Positions 1-7,788 of a stretch of 14,971 nt of DNA are shown piece after piece. Origin of the DNA: HXMU1420-2 sp040830545 (GTDB lineage: Bacteria > Pseudomonadota > Alphaproteobacteria > Rhodobacterales > Rhodobacteraceae). The translations under genes and the position numbers were made by a program. Position 1 is the stretch's first letter. Every line of letters starts with the position of its first letter. The notes under the pieces were generated by a model that saw only the letters and a program-made list of their open reading frames with translations, ran no database searches and was not told the origin of the DNA. The stretch is from NCBI GenBank assembly GCA_040830545.1, contig JBFOMB010000089.1, positions 1-14,971 on the forward strand, in the 5' to 3' direction.

Positions 1-147
1 AACCTGGTTGAGCTGATCGTAGGTGATGTACCCCTTTTCCCGTGCCTCGGCGATCATCTTCTTGACCGCGGCCTGGCTCATATCGAGAGAGATTTCGGGT
101 TCCTGCTCGTCCGGCTTGCGATCCTCGGCGGTGTCTTTGGCGGCCAT
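1..147 (-). CDS. rpoD: RNA polymerase primary sigma factor RpoD, N-terminal fragment
   Basis: Only the first 49 codons are in the window; the gene continues past position 1. The visible protein begins MAAKDTAEDRKPDEQEPEIS and includes KKMIAEAREKGYITYDQLNQ, which matches the start of sigma-70 region 1.1 in alphaproteobacterial housekeeping sigma factors. In the family this acidic region masks the DNA-binding domains of free sigma. The ATG at 145-147 has a strong Shine-Dalgarno sequence, AGGAGGA at 153-159, five bases upstream. The gene lies directly downstream of dnaG on the same strand, the common dnaG-rpoD order. The 115-bp gap between them holds inverted repeats and GANTC sites, so rpoD may also have its own control. 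Identification rests on a short stretch plus the dnaG neighbour. Confidence 0.88.
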   Translation of the reverse strand, partial: MAAKDTAEDRKPDEQEPEISLDMSQAAVKKMIAEAREKGYITYDQLNQV

Positions 148-173
148 CTAAGTCCTCCTGGTCGGGGATGAAG

Positions 174-214
174 TGATTCGGGCTATGCGAATCAATAGCG
201 CTCTCGGCTGATTC
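174..214 (-). promoter_or_regulatory. Leader of rpoD with inverted repeat and three GANTC sites
   Basis: TGATTCG (174-180) and CGAATCA (188-194) form a perfect 7-bp inverted repeat with a 7-base loop. A third copy, TGATTCGG, lies at 209-216. Each copy contains a GANTC site (175-179, 189-193, 210-214), the recognition sequence of the alphaproteobacterial methyltransferase CcrM. The element sits 27-67 bases upstream of the rpoD start and just above its ribosome binding site. It could be a DNA operator, a methylation-sensitive promoter region or an RNA hairpin; the sequence alone cannot decide. No convincing -35/-10 pair was found here. Confidence 0.35.
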
Positions 215-236
215 GGCTACCCATCTAGCTGAAATT

Positions 237-254
237 CCTAAGAGGGGCCTTAGG
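237..254 (-). other. Hairpin just after the dnaG stop codon
   Basis: CCTAAG (237-242) and CTTAGG (249-254) form a perfect 6-bp stem with a 6-base loop. It can be extended by A-T pairs if one G is bulged. It lies 9 bases after the dnaG stop codon on the minus strand and is followed there only by AATTT, so it is a poor intrinsic terminator. It may partly terminate transcription or act as an RNA processing site between dnaG and rpoD. Confidence 0.3.
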
Positions 255-262
255 GAAAGGTG

Positions 263-2194
263 TCAGTGTTGCCTTTTGGAATACGTAATCTTGTCCAGCA
301 GATTGTCGAAGGCTTCGCGTTCATTTCTGTTGATTCGGGCACCGTTTTCTCCGGTTTCGTATTCAGCGGTATCTTCGAACTGACTGCGCATGGCGCGGTT
401 GTGGGCCTCTGCCGCCTGGCTGAGCCGCCAGGTCAACGCTTCGTCCGACACGCTGTCCAGATCCTCGACCGCCTCGGCGATTTCTGCATCCAGTCCGCGC
501 GCTGCATCCATCTTGGCGAACTCCTCGCTGAGCGTCATGCGCGCAAGGTCGTGGTCGTCAGGGCGACGGAGGCAGGGAATGACAGCCACATGGCGTTGGG
601 CCATCAGGTTTTCAAGGGCGGGTTCGCCAATTTCACCCGCAACCGCGTCCCGCAGCGCACGGTCGGCGGTGGTGTTGCGCAACAGCGCGTCCCGTAGGGC
701 ACCGTAAGAGGGGTTCGTGCAATGCATGTTTTCGAGACGCGCTTCGAATTCGGGCAGGACATCCGGCACGGTGATCAGCACGGCCAGAATTGTGGCTTCG
801 CGCATCTGCGCCTCGGTCGCCGGGTCGGACGCAGCCAGGGCAGACGCGCGTGTCCCGGCCAGCGCGGTTGTCGGGGCCTTCGGCCCTCTCCGCCCTTTGG
901 GCGTCCATTGCGGCGTGAAAAGTTCGCGGCGCAACTGGTTGATTTCCTGCCCGTAGTGGCTGCGCAGGGAAGGGTCTTTGATGGTCTGGATTTTCTCTCG
1001 CAGGGCCTTGTCCAGCGCCGCCTTGCGTTCGGGACTGTCAAACACCTTGCCTTCGGTTTCACGTTGCCACAGCAGGCTGACCATCGGGCGGGCCTGATCC
1101 AGCAGGGTTTGCATGGCATCGCGCCCCTCGGACCGAATGATGTCGTCGGGGTCCTTTCCACCGGGCATGACGGCAAAGCGTAGGGATTTTCCGGCCTCCA
1201 ACAGCGGCAGCGCCAGATCGATCAACCGCATCGCTGCACGAAGGCCTGCCGTGTCCCCGTCCAGCGCGATCACCGGTTCGTCCGAGACACGCCACATCAA
1301 TTGCAGCTGATGGTCCGTCACCGCCGTGCCCAACGGCGCAACCGTAGAGCGAAACCCGGCCTCGGACAGGGCGATGACGTCCATGTAGCCTTCGGCCACC
1401 ACCAGCATCTGCCCTTTTCCCGCAGCCTCGCGGGCGGGGCCGTGGTTGTAGAGGCTGCGGCCCTTGTCAAACAGCTCTGTCTCGGGCGAGTTCAGGTATT
1501 TTGCGCCGTCATTCGGGTCCATCGCCCGCCCGCCAAAGGCCATGGCGCGGCCACGGGCATCGCGGATCGGGAACATGATGCGGTTGCGGAAGGTGTCATA
1601 GGGTTTGCCACCCTTCTGGCTGGGCTTGGCCAGACCAGCGGCAAGGATCAGCTCCTCCTCCACCGATTTGCTGCGCAGGTGGTCCCACAGAACCTGCCAG
1701 CCATCCGGGGCAAAGCCGATTTCCCACCGCTCCAACGTTTCTGCCGACAGACCGCGCCGGGTCAGGTAAGCACGCGCATCGCTTGCGGCCCCGGTGCGTA
1801 GTTGCAGGCGGAAAAACTGAACCGCCTGTTCCATCACATCGGCCAGTTGGCTGCGCCGGTCGGCCTTTTCCTGCGCGCGCGGGTCACGGGCGGGCATCTG
1901 CATTCCGGCCTCGCCGGCCAGAATTTCAACCGCCTCCATGAAGCTCACGTTTTCGGTTTCGCGCACGAAGGAAATTGCGTCCCCTTTGGCGTGACAGCCA
2001 AAGCAGTAATAGTAGCCCTTGCGGTCATCCACATGGAAAGACGCGGTTTTTTCTTGATGGAAGGGGCACGGCGCCCACATGTCGCCCTTGCCCGGATTGG
2101 ACTTGCGCTGATCCCACATGACCTTGCGCCCGGCAACCTGCGACAGGCTGAGCCGGGTGCGCAATTCATCCAGAAAGCCCGGGGGCAGCGACAT
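263..2194 (-). CDS. dnaG: DNA primase DnaG
   Basis: DnaG makes the short RNA primers that start Okazaki fragments and the leading strand, working with the replicative helicase DnaB. The 643-residue product carries all the expected parts. The N-terminal CHC2 zinc ribbon has ligands C43, H46, C64 and C67 (motifs CPFHQEKT and YYCFGCHAKGD). The RNA polymerase domain contains RIMFPIRDARGRAMAFGGR near residue 205. The TOPRIM metal site follows, with E268 in VVAEGYMDV and D312/D314 in ALDGDTAG. A poorly conserved C-terminal helicase-binding region ends the protein. The frame is open six bases further to a GTG at 2198-2200, but ATG at 2192-2194 is preferred because GGAG lies five bases upstream of it, overlapping that GTG. 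Length fits alphaproteobacterial primases, and rpoD follows downstream. Confidence 0.97.
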   Translation of the reverse strand: MSLPPGFLDELRTRLSLSQVAGRKVMWDQRKSNPGKGDMWAPCPFHQEKTASFHVDDRKGYYYCFGCHAKGDAISFVRETENVSFMEAVEILAGEAGMQMPARDPRAQEKADRRSQLADVMEQAVQFFRLQLRTGAASDARAYLTRRGLSAETLERWEIGFAPDGWQVLWDHLRSKSVEEELILAAGLAKPSQKGGKPYDTFRNRIMFPIRDARGRAMAFGGRAMDPNDGAKYLNSPETELFDKGRSLYNHGPAREAAGKGQMLVVAEGYMDVIALSEAGFRSTVAPLGTAVTDHQLQLMWRVSDEPVIALDGDTAGLRAAMRLIDLALPLLEAGKSLRFAVMPGGKDPDDIIRSEGRDAMQTLLDQARPMVSLLWQRETEGKVFDSPERKAALDKALREKIQTIKDPSLRSHYGQEINQLRRELFTPQWTPKGRRGPKAPTTALAGTRASALAASDPATEAQMREATILAVLITVPDVLPEFEARLENMHCTNPSYGALRDALLRNTTADRALRDAVAGEIGEPALENLMAQRHVAVIPCLRRPDDHDLARMTLSEEFAKMDAARGLDAEIAEAVEDLDSVSDEALTWRLSQAAEAHNRAMRSQFEDTAEYETGENGARINRNEREAFDNLLDKITYSKRQH

Positions 2195-2210
2195 GGGCAC
2201 TCCAATACAG

Positions 2211-2226
2211 GCCCCGAGTCAGGGGC
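2211..2226 (-). other. Short GC hairpin in the dnaG leader
   Basis: GCCCC (2211-2215) and GGGGC (2222-2226) form a 5-bp stem with the 6-base loop GAGTCA on the plus strand, 17-32 bases upstream of the dnaG ATG. The loop contains a GANTC site (2216-2220). The stem is short and may be chance in GC-rich DNA; if real it could affect dnaG translation. Confidence 0.2.
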
Positions 2227-2270
2227 GTATTTGACCCGGTACCCTAGGCATATTGCGATCAATTAGAAAG

Positions 2271-2287
2271 ACCGGGACGATCCCGAT
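2271..2287 (-). terminator. Possible weak terminator after the small exported-protein gene
   Basis: On the minus strand ATCGGGA pairs with TCCCGGT (7 bp with one G-U pair, 3-base loop TCG), followed by CTTTCT. It begins 11 bases past the stop codon of the gene at 2298-2597 and lies between it and dnaG. The pyrimidine tail is poor for an intrinsic terminator. Its position at the end of the sox transcription unit makes the assignment plausible but not firm. Confidence 0.35.
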
Positions 2288-2297
2288 TGCGTCAGGG

Positions 2298-2597
2298 TCA
2301 GCCCTGCTGAAGACAAAGTTCCTGCCACGCCTGTCCCAGGTCTTTTTTGCGCACATCACGCATTTTCTGTTCATAGACCCAAGGCGTCATGATCGGGATG
2401 GCCGCGTTGTAGTTTTCGGGCCAGGTCGGGTTGCCGTCAGCAATGTGTTTCGCGACATTGCGTTCCTTGACCTTGTCCAATCGCGCCTGCTGGATCGCGG
2501 CCACGATCTGCGCCTGATAGCCACAGCTTTGTTCCTTGCTGTCTGCGGCAAAGGCTGGGCCAGCCAAAAGGCTGAGAGCAAGAGCATAGCGGATCAT
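2298..2597 (-). CDS. Small exported protein of unknown function
   Basis: The 99-residue product starts with a signal peptide: a basic residue, a hydrophobic run (YALALSLLAGPAFA) and a likely signal peptidase I site after AFA at residue 17. The mature part is about 82 residues, mixed charged and helical in character, with two cysteines (C25 and C95) near its ends that could form a disulfide in the periplasm. I do not recognise a named domain. The start is supported by GGAGGT six bases upstream of the ATG. It lies 31 bases after soxG on the same strand, so it may be the last gene of the sox transcription unit. Nothing in the sequence links it functionally to sarcosine oxidation, and a hairpin follows it. 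Confidence 0.8.
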   Translation of the reverse strand: MIRYALALSLLAGPAFAADSKEQSCGYQAQIVAAIQQARLDKVKERNVAKHIADGNPTWPENYNAAIPIMTPWVYEQKMRDVRKKDLGQAWQELCLQQG

Positions 2598-2628
2598 CTG
2601 GGCACCTCCGGAATCAGTTGCACGTAAC

Positions 2629-3186
2629 CTAGCCGCGCGCGGCGACAGCTTCCATCGCGGATTTCAAATCGTGAACCAATGTGGCGGCCATTGACCGAAA
2701 GACGAGGATCAGGAATCGGTCTGATGCCTCGCGCGTGATCGACGCCTGCATGTGCATCAGTTGCGTGCGGGCCGTGGACCCGACCGGAAACACGGTTTCG
2801 CGCAGGTCGATTGGCACCAGACGGGCCAAAATATCATCCGCCTGGTCTCCTGTCAGGTGCACCGCCGCCCAGGCATCGGACTGATCGGCTACGGCCATAT
2901 GTGCGGCCAGACACTCGTCCGGGGTTACACCTGCCAACAGGGCCTGCCCCCGCCCAAACCATAAGATACGCGCGCCGTCGCCCTGCCCCGTGGTCAGCGG
3001 TGCCGGCCACCTCAGCCCGTGCCCATCCTCCAGTGCCTTATACGCTGTCGCTTCGGTTCCGTGAAACAGGCTGAGCGTGGTCATCACACCCATCTCGACC
3101 TCGGTCACAGTCAGGTTCGCCACCCGTACCGGCAACAGGCCGGCACAAGGCGTTTTTGCATAAAGATCTGCAATCGGATCAGCCAC
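2629..3186 (-). CDS. soxG: Sarcosine oxidase gamma subunit
   Basis: This 185-residue protein is the gamma subunit of heterotetrameric sarcosine oxidase. In the family it is a GcvT-like structural subunit that packs against the alpha subunit and binds no cofactor of its own. The call rests on length, its place directly after soxA, and typical segments such as IDLRETVFPVGSTARTQLMH and FLILVFRSMAATLVHDL near the C-terminus. The start is a GTG (3184-3186) seven bases after GGAGGG. The reading frame overlaps the end of soxA by eight bases, which favours coupled translation. Sequence conservation in this subunit is always low, so context carries much of the weight. Confidence 0.93.
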   Translation of the reverse strand: MADPIADLYAKTPCAGLLPVRVANLTVTEVEMGVMTTLSLFHGTEATAYKALEDGHGLRWPAPLTTGQGDGARILWFGRGQALLAGVTPDECLAAHMAVADQSDAWAAVHLTGDQADDILARLVPIDLRETVFPVGSTARTQLMHMQASITREASDRFLILVFRSMAATLVHDLKSAMEAVAARG

Positions 3187-6109
3187 GCACGCGCCCTCCT
3201 TCAGGGTCCAGGAACACTGGGTTCACCACCTCGCACAGGGCCTCGATCCCGCGCACATGATCCACCATCTTGACCGTCTCACCTATCCGCTCCGGGCCAT
3301 AGTGCAGGAAGCCCAGCGCAATCACGCTTTCCAACGTCGGTGAGTAACAGTTCGAGGTGACATAGCCCTGATGGTTCACCCGCACTGGATCCGCGTCCCG
3401 CGCATATAGATGCGCGCCTGCGGTCAGCATTTTCACCGCGCCCACGGGTTTCAACCCGACCAGACGCGCGCGCCCCTGGTCCATAAGCCCCGGACGTTCG
3501 GACATGCGTTTGCCGATGCAGTCCTTTTTCTGCGACACCATCCGCTGCATGCCGATGTCAAAGGCGGTCACGCGGCCATGAATCTCGGCATGGGTGATGA
3601 ATCCCTTTTCGATCCGCATGACATTGAGCGCCTCCATCCCATACGCCCCGCCGCCCATCTTTTCAGCCTCTTTGACCAACGCGCGGAACAGGCTGTCACC
3701 CCACCGCGACGGCACGGCCAGTTCATACCCCATCTCGCCCGAGAAGCTGATGCGGAACAGGCGCGCCTTCACACCCAGCACAGACACCGGACCGCACGCC
3801 ATGAACGGCCAGTCCACGTTGGACACCAGTTCATCCAGCACAAGGTTCAGAAAATCGCGCGCCTTCGGTCCAGCAACGGCAAACTGCGCCCACTGCTCGG
3901 TGACCGAGGCAAAGCGCACTTTCATCTGTGGCGCGTGACATTGATGCACAAAATCCAGATGGCGCATGACCTCGCCTGCGGCTGCGGTGGTCGTGGTCAT
4001 GAGGAAGTGGTTTTCCCCCAGCCGCGCGGTGGTGCCGTCATCCATCACGTGCCCGTCTTCGCGCAGCATCAGACCATAGCGCGTCCGCCCCACCTTCAGC
4101 GTGCTGAACATGCCGGTATAGACTAGGTCCAGAAACGCGCCAGCATCCGGCCCCTGCAGATCAATCTTTCCTAGGGTCGAGACGTCGCAGACCCCCACGC
4201 TCTGCCGCACCATATTGACCTCGCGGTCACAGGACTGCCGCCAGGTCCGCTCGCCGTTGCGCGGGAAATAGCTGGGGCGATACCACAGCCCCGCCTCGAT
4301 CATCGGCGCGCCCATCTCCTTGCTCGCGGCATGGCTGGTCGTGAACCGTTCCGGCGCAAATCCGTCCCCCTGCCCGCCCGCACCCATGGCCGCAATCGAC
4401 ACAGGTGTGAACGGGGGGCGAAACGTGGTCGTCCCGGTTTCAGCCACATCCCGGCCCGTGGCATCCGCCAGCACCGCCAACGCCGCAACGTTCGAGTTCT
4501 TACCCTGATCTGTCGCCATCCCTTGCGTCGTGTACCGCTTCATATGCTCGACCGAGCGGAAGTTCTCCCGCGCCGCCTGCGCCACATCCTTGACGGTCAC
4601 GTCATTCTGGAAATCCAGCCACGCGCGCCCCTTGCCCGACACGGCCCATAGCCGGTCGGGCTGATACGGCGCGTCCTCGGCCTCGGGCAGGTCCACCTCT
4701 GGCGCAGAACGCTCCAGCGCCTGCAAGGCCCGCCCGGCGGCTGCCAACCCATCCCGCAGGCAGCCATCCGTCGAAAATACCCCGTTACATGCCCCTGCGG
4801 CGATCAGGCCCGGCACCGCGTCGTCCTTGGGCACAAAGGCCAGCAACTCATCATTCCACACCGGTCGCGCACCCATATGGCAGGTCAGATGCACGGTCGG
4901 GTTCCACCCGCCTGCCACTGCCAGGCAATCCGTCTGAATGCGCTCCTCGCCGCTGGCCCGGCGCACGGTAATGCTTTCCAGCCCGCGCCGCCCTTGCGCA
5001 TCACAGACCTGCGCGCCCCGGATCACCGGGAACAGATCGCTACTGGGCCCGTCATGGCGGCTGTCGATCAGCGCAGCCACATGTATCCCGGCCTGCGCCA
5101 TATCCCGTGCCGTGCGGTAGGCGTTGTCATTGGTGCCAAACACGGTCACGGCCTTGCCCGGACTGACACCCCAGCGATTCAGATAGGCCCGCATCGCACC
5201 GGCCATCATGATCCCCGGACGGTCATTGTTGCGAAACGCCACCGGGCGCTCCAACGCACCCGCCGCCAGCACGGTCTGTTTTGTCACGATCCGCCAGAAG
5301 CATTCCAGCGGCAGGCCCGGTCGCCGCCTGCGATGGTGCCCGACCCGTTCCAGCGCGCCATACGTGCCCTGATCATAGGCCCCGGTGACCGAGGTGCGCG
5401 ACATCAGCCGCACATTGGGCATCGACCGCAATTCCGCCACCACATCATCAGCCCATTGATGCCCAGGCTGACCATCAATCGCCTCTTCCTCAGCCAGAAG
5501 GCGCCCGCCAAATCGGCTGTCCTCCTCGGCCAGGATCACATCCGCACCCGCCCGACCAGCGCGCAAGGCCGCCATCAGCCCCGCCGGACCGGACCCGATC
5601 ACCAGCACATCGCAAAATGCATGGGCCTTTTCGTAAACATCCGTGTTCGACGCCCCCGACAGCGCGCCTAGCCCCGCCGCCCGGCGGATCGCCGGCTCAT
5701 ACAGCTTTTCCCAGAACGCACGCGGCCACATAAAGGTCTTGTAGTAAAAGCCCGCCCCCAGAAACGGCGCAGCCAGATCATTCACGCTCAGCAGATCCAG
5801 CCCCAAAGACGGCCACCGGTTCTGACTGCGCACCTCCAGCCCCTCGTGCAGTTCCTGCATCGTCGCGCGGACATTGGGTTCCTGCCGTCCACCGACCCCC
5901 ACAGTCACCAGCGCATTGGGTTCCTCATTGCCCGCCGTGAAAATCCCACGCGGCCGGTGATACTTGAACGACCGCCCAACCATCCGCACGTCATTGGCCA
6001 GCAGGGCCGAGGACAACGTGTCCCCCTCATACCCGGTATACTGCACCCCATCGAACCGGAACGGCACCACGCGCGACCGCTCGACCAGTCCCTTGCCCGG
6101 CACCCTCAT
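3179..6109 (-). CDS. soxA: Sarcosine oxidase alpha subunit
   Basis: The 976-residue alpha subunit is the largest part of the four-subunit enzyme that oxidatively demethylates sarcosine to glycine and transfers the one-carbon unit to tetrahydrofolate. Residues 1-100 form the N-terminal ferredoxin-like domain, with no cysteine cluster, as is usual here. A dinucleotide fold follows: IGSGPAGLMAALRAGRAGAD at residues 171-190, then EED and GGRL. A second Rossmann-like stretch lies at about 320-337 (AVTVFGTNDNAYRTA). By family knowledge these hold NAD. From about residue 600 to the end is a GcvT-type folate-binding domain (GVCDVSTLGKIDLQGPDA, FSGEMGYELAVPSRWGD). Length matches the family. The ATG overlaps the soxD stop in an ATGA arrangement and has GGAGG seven bases upstream. 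No break or missing motif was seen. Confidence 0.97.
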   Translation of the reverse strand: MRVPGKGLVERSRVVPFRFDGVQYTGYEGDTLSSALLANDVRMVGRSFKYHRPRGIFTAGNEEPNALVTVGVGGRQEPNVRATMQELHEGLEVRSQNRWPSLGLDLLSVNDLAAPFLGAGFYYKTFMWPRAFWEKLYEPAIRRAAGLGALSGASNTDVYEKAHAFCDVLVIGSGPAGLMAALRAGRAGADVILAEEDSRFGGRLLAEEEAIDGQPGHQWADDVVAELRSMPNVRLMSRTSVTGAYDQGTYGALERVGHHRRRRPGLPLECFWRIVTKQTVLAAGALERPVAFRNNDRPGIMMAGAMRAYLNRWGVSPGKAVTVFGTNDNAYRTARDMAQAGIHVAALIDSRHDGPSSDLFPVIRGAQVCDAQGRRGLESITVRRASGEERIQTDCLAVAGGWNPTVHLTCHMGARPVWNDELLAFVPKDDAVPGLIAAGACNGVFSTDGCLRDGLAAAGRALQALERSAPEVDLPEAEDAPYQPDRLWAVSGKGRAWLDFQNDVTVKDVAQAARENFRSVEHMKRYTTQGMATDQGKNSNVAALAVLADATGRDVAETGTTTFRPPFTPVSIAAMGAGGQGDGFAPERFTTSHAASKEMGAPMIEAGLWYRPSYFPRNGERTWRQSCDREVNMVRQSVGVCDVSTLGKIDLQGPDAGAFLDLVYTGMFSTLKVGRTRYGLMLREDGHVMDDGTTARLGENHFLMTTTTAAAGEVMRHLDFVHQCHAPQMKVRFASVTEQWAQFAVAGPKARDFLNLVLDELVSNVDWPFMACGPVSVLGVKARLFRISFSGEMGYELAVPSRWGDSLFRALVKEAEKMGGGAYGMEALNVMRIEKGFITHAEIHGRVTAFDIGMQRMVSQKKDCIGKRMSERPGLMDQGRARLVGLKPVGAVKMLTAGAHLYARDADPVRVNHQGYVTSNCYSPTLESVIALGFLHYGPERIGETVKMVDHVRGIEALCEVVNPVFLDPEGGRVRG

Positions 6110-6366
6110 GCCTGTGCCTCCGCCAGTTCCGCCGAAATCACCTCATGTGTGACCGTATTCCGCGTCACCACCAGCCACGCACCACAGCCATCCGCATGAT
6201 ACCACAGGTCCCGTGTCACCCCCGCCGGGTTCGTGCGCAGATGCAAAAACGCGTCCCACGCTGTATCATCCGCCTCCTCTGACGGGCGTACCAACCCCTC
6301 CGCCGCGCCCTTGTAGTAAAACTCGCGCCGGTCCCGTTCGCCGCAAATCGGACAAGGCAACCTCAT
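6106..6366 (-). CDS. soxD: Sarcosine oxidase delta subunit (zinc-binding)
   Basis: The 86-residue delta subunit is the small zinc-containing piece of heterotetrameric sarcosine oxidase. The zinc ligands expected for the family are visible: C5 and C8 in LPCPICGERD, and H57 and C61 in LWYHADGCGAW. FYYKGAAE and VTRNTVTHEV are also typical of the family. A GGGGGG stretch lies six bases upstream of the ATG as ribosome binding site. Its stop codon overlaps the soxA start by four bases. It lies 63 bases after soxB, giving the order soxB-soxD-soxA-soxG known from other bacteria. Confidence 0.96.
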   Translation of the reverse strand: MRLPCPICGERDRREFYYKGAAEGLVRPSEEADDTAWDAFLHLRTNPAGVTRDLWYHADGCGAWLVVTRNTVTHEVISAELAEAQA

Positions 6367-6380
6367 GCCGCGCCCCCCTG

Positions 6381-6410
6381 CTTCATTGTTCCGAAAATAC
6401 TCAAAATCCC
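6381..6410 (-). repeat. AT-rich conserved-looking segment between soxB and soxD
   Basis: This 30-base stretch, read on the minus strand as GGGATTTTGAGTATTTTCGG followed by AACAATGAAG, stands out as AT-rich inside very GC-rich DNA and lies in the short soxB-soxD gap. From memory, closely similar sequences recur between genes in many Rhodobacteraceae genomes. Only one copy occurs in this window, so the repeat nature cannot be shown here. It might be an RNA processing or stability element within the operon transcript. Confidence 0.35.
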
Positions 6411-6429
6411 GACCTCTCCACGCGCGCCG

Positions 6430-7683
6430 TCAGTGCAGGTTGTGCTGCGCCCCGGTGCCTTCTTCGTCCATCAACCCGTACCCATCCCGGAACCTGTCCA
6501 GCCGGAACCCGGTCGCCGCCTCAAACGGGCGGTCCGTCGCCATCAGATGCGCAAAGGCAAAGCCCGAGGCCGGCACCGCCTTGAACCCGCCGTAACACCA
6601 GCCGCAATCCAGATAGAGCCCGTCAATCCCGGTCCTGTCGATGATGGGTGACCCGTCCGGTGTCATGTCCATGATCCCGCCCCAGCTGCGCAGCACCTTC
6701 GCCTTGCCGATCATCGGCATCAGCGTCATACCCGCTTCCATCACATGTTCGACCATCGGCAGGTTCCCGCGCTGCGCGTAAGACGCGTACATGTCCAGAT
6801 CACCGCCAAAAACCAGCCCGCCCTTATCTGACTGGCTGATATAGAAATGGCCCATCCCATAGGAAATCACGTGGTCGATACAGGGCTTTACCCCTTCGGT
6901 CACAAATGCCTGAAGGATATGGCTCTCCACCGGCAGACGCAGCCCGGCCATCGCCGCCACCTGCGACGACCGCCCGGCCACGACAATCCCGACCTTCTTC
7001 ACCCGGATCGCTCCGCGCGTGGTCTGAACGCCGGTCACACGCCCGCCTTCCACGTCGATCCCAGTAACTTCACAATTTTGGATCAGGTCCACGCCCCGAC
7101 TGTCCGCCCCGCGCGCATAGCCCCAGGCCACCGCGTCATGACGCGCCGAGCCGCCGCGCGGGTGGTACAGCCCACCATAGATCGGAAACCGCGTGTTGTC
7201 GAAATCCAGATAGGGCACCATCTTCTCGACACCTTTGCGGTCCAGCAGCACCGCATCGTCCCCCTGGCTTCGCATCATGTTGCCACGCCGCACAAACGCA
7301 TCCCGCTGCCCGTCCGAATGAAACAGGTTCAGCACCCCACGCTGGGAATGCATGACGTTGTAGTTCAGCTCCTGCTCCAACCCTTCCCACAGTTTCAGCG
7401 AGTGGGAATAGAACTGCGAGTTGCCCTCCAGGAAGTAATTGGCGCGCACGATCGTTGTGTTGCGTCCCACATTGCCGCCGCCCAGATACCCTTTCTCCAG
7501 CACGGCCACATTGGTCAGCCCGTGTTCGCGCGCCAGATAATAGGCCGTCGACAGACCGTGACCACCGCCGCCGATGATGACGATGTCATATTCGTCCTTA
7601 GGTGCCGGATCTCGCCAATGGTGTGTCCAGCCCTTGTTGCCTCTCAGGCCTTCCTTCACGAGTGGCCAAGCTGAAAACTGCGT
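6430..7683 (-). CDS. soxB: Sarcosine oxidase beta subunit (ACG start likely)
   Basis: The beta subunit carries the sarcosine oxidation site with FAD and a covalently bound FMN. From the start chosen here the protein is 417 residues, the usual length. The FAD fold is IVIIGGGGHGLSTAYYLA (residues 34-51, GGGGHG at 38-43). GGGNVGRNTTIVRANY (68-83) and the segment SARHDAVAWGYARGAD follow; its H182 aligns with the histidine that binds FMN covalently in the Corynebacterium enzyme. The C-terminal signature is GLYLDCGWCYGGFKAVPASG. No ATG precedes the conserved N-terminus (FSAWPLVKEGLRGNKGW). An in-frame ACG at 7681-7683 sits exactly where family members begin, with GGGGAG five bases upstream. A GTG at 7657-7659 (409 residues) is the conventional alternative but has no clear ribosome binding site. 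The frame stays open upstream to 8115, but that part is antisense to the Rid gene. First gene of the sox operon. Confidence 0.93.
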   Translation of the reverse strand, partial: TQFSAWPLVKEGLRGNKGWTHHWRDPAPKDEYDIVIIGGGGHGLSTAYYLAREHGLTNVAVLEKGYLGGGNVGRNTTIVRANYFLEGNSQFYSHSLKLWEGLEQELNYNVMHSQRGVLNLFHSDGQRDAFVRRGNMMRSQGDDAVLLDRKGVEKMVPYLDFDNTRFPIYGGLYHPRGGSARHDAVAWGYARGADSRGVDLIQNCEVTGIDVEGGRVTGVQTTRGAIRVKKVGIVVAGRSSQVAAMAGLRLPVESHILQAFVTEGVKPCIDHVISYGMGHFYISQSDKGGLVFGGDLDMYASYAQRGNLPMVEHVMEAGMTLMPMIGKAKVLRSWGGIMDMTPDGSPIIDRTGIDGLYLDCGWCYGGFKAVPASGFAFAHLMATDRPFEAATGFRLDRFRDGYGLMDEEGTGAQHNLH

Positions 7684-7694
7684 GCCGTCTCCCC
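7681..7694 (-). promoter_or_regulatory. Ribosome binding site and probable ACG start of soxB
   Basis: On the minus strand GGGGAG (7689-7694) is followed by ACGGC and then ACG (7681-7683), the codon at which homologous SoxB proteins begin. The spacing of five bases is normal. ACG is a very rare initiation codon, so this may be a true non-standard start giving low translation, a point mutation of ATG, or a sequencing error. Confidence 0.5.
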
Positions 7695-7788
7695 GGGCGC
7701 TGTCTTTCCGGGCGAGAGTGAACCACCTCTGCAGCACCTGCGCAATAGATAGCCGCCGCGCACGCACAAATGTCGCGGATGCTGGCCT

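Noticed and set aside
3410..5671. Long open frames on the plus strand opposite soxA (238 and 264 codons).
   Set aside because: soxA is well conserved along its whole length, and these frames are antisense shadows rich in Arg, Pro and His with no signals of their own.
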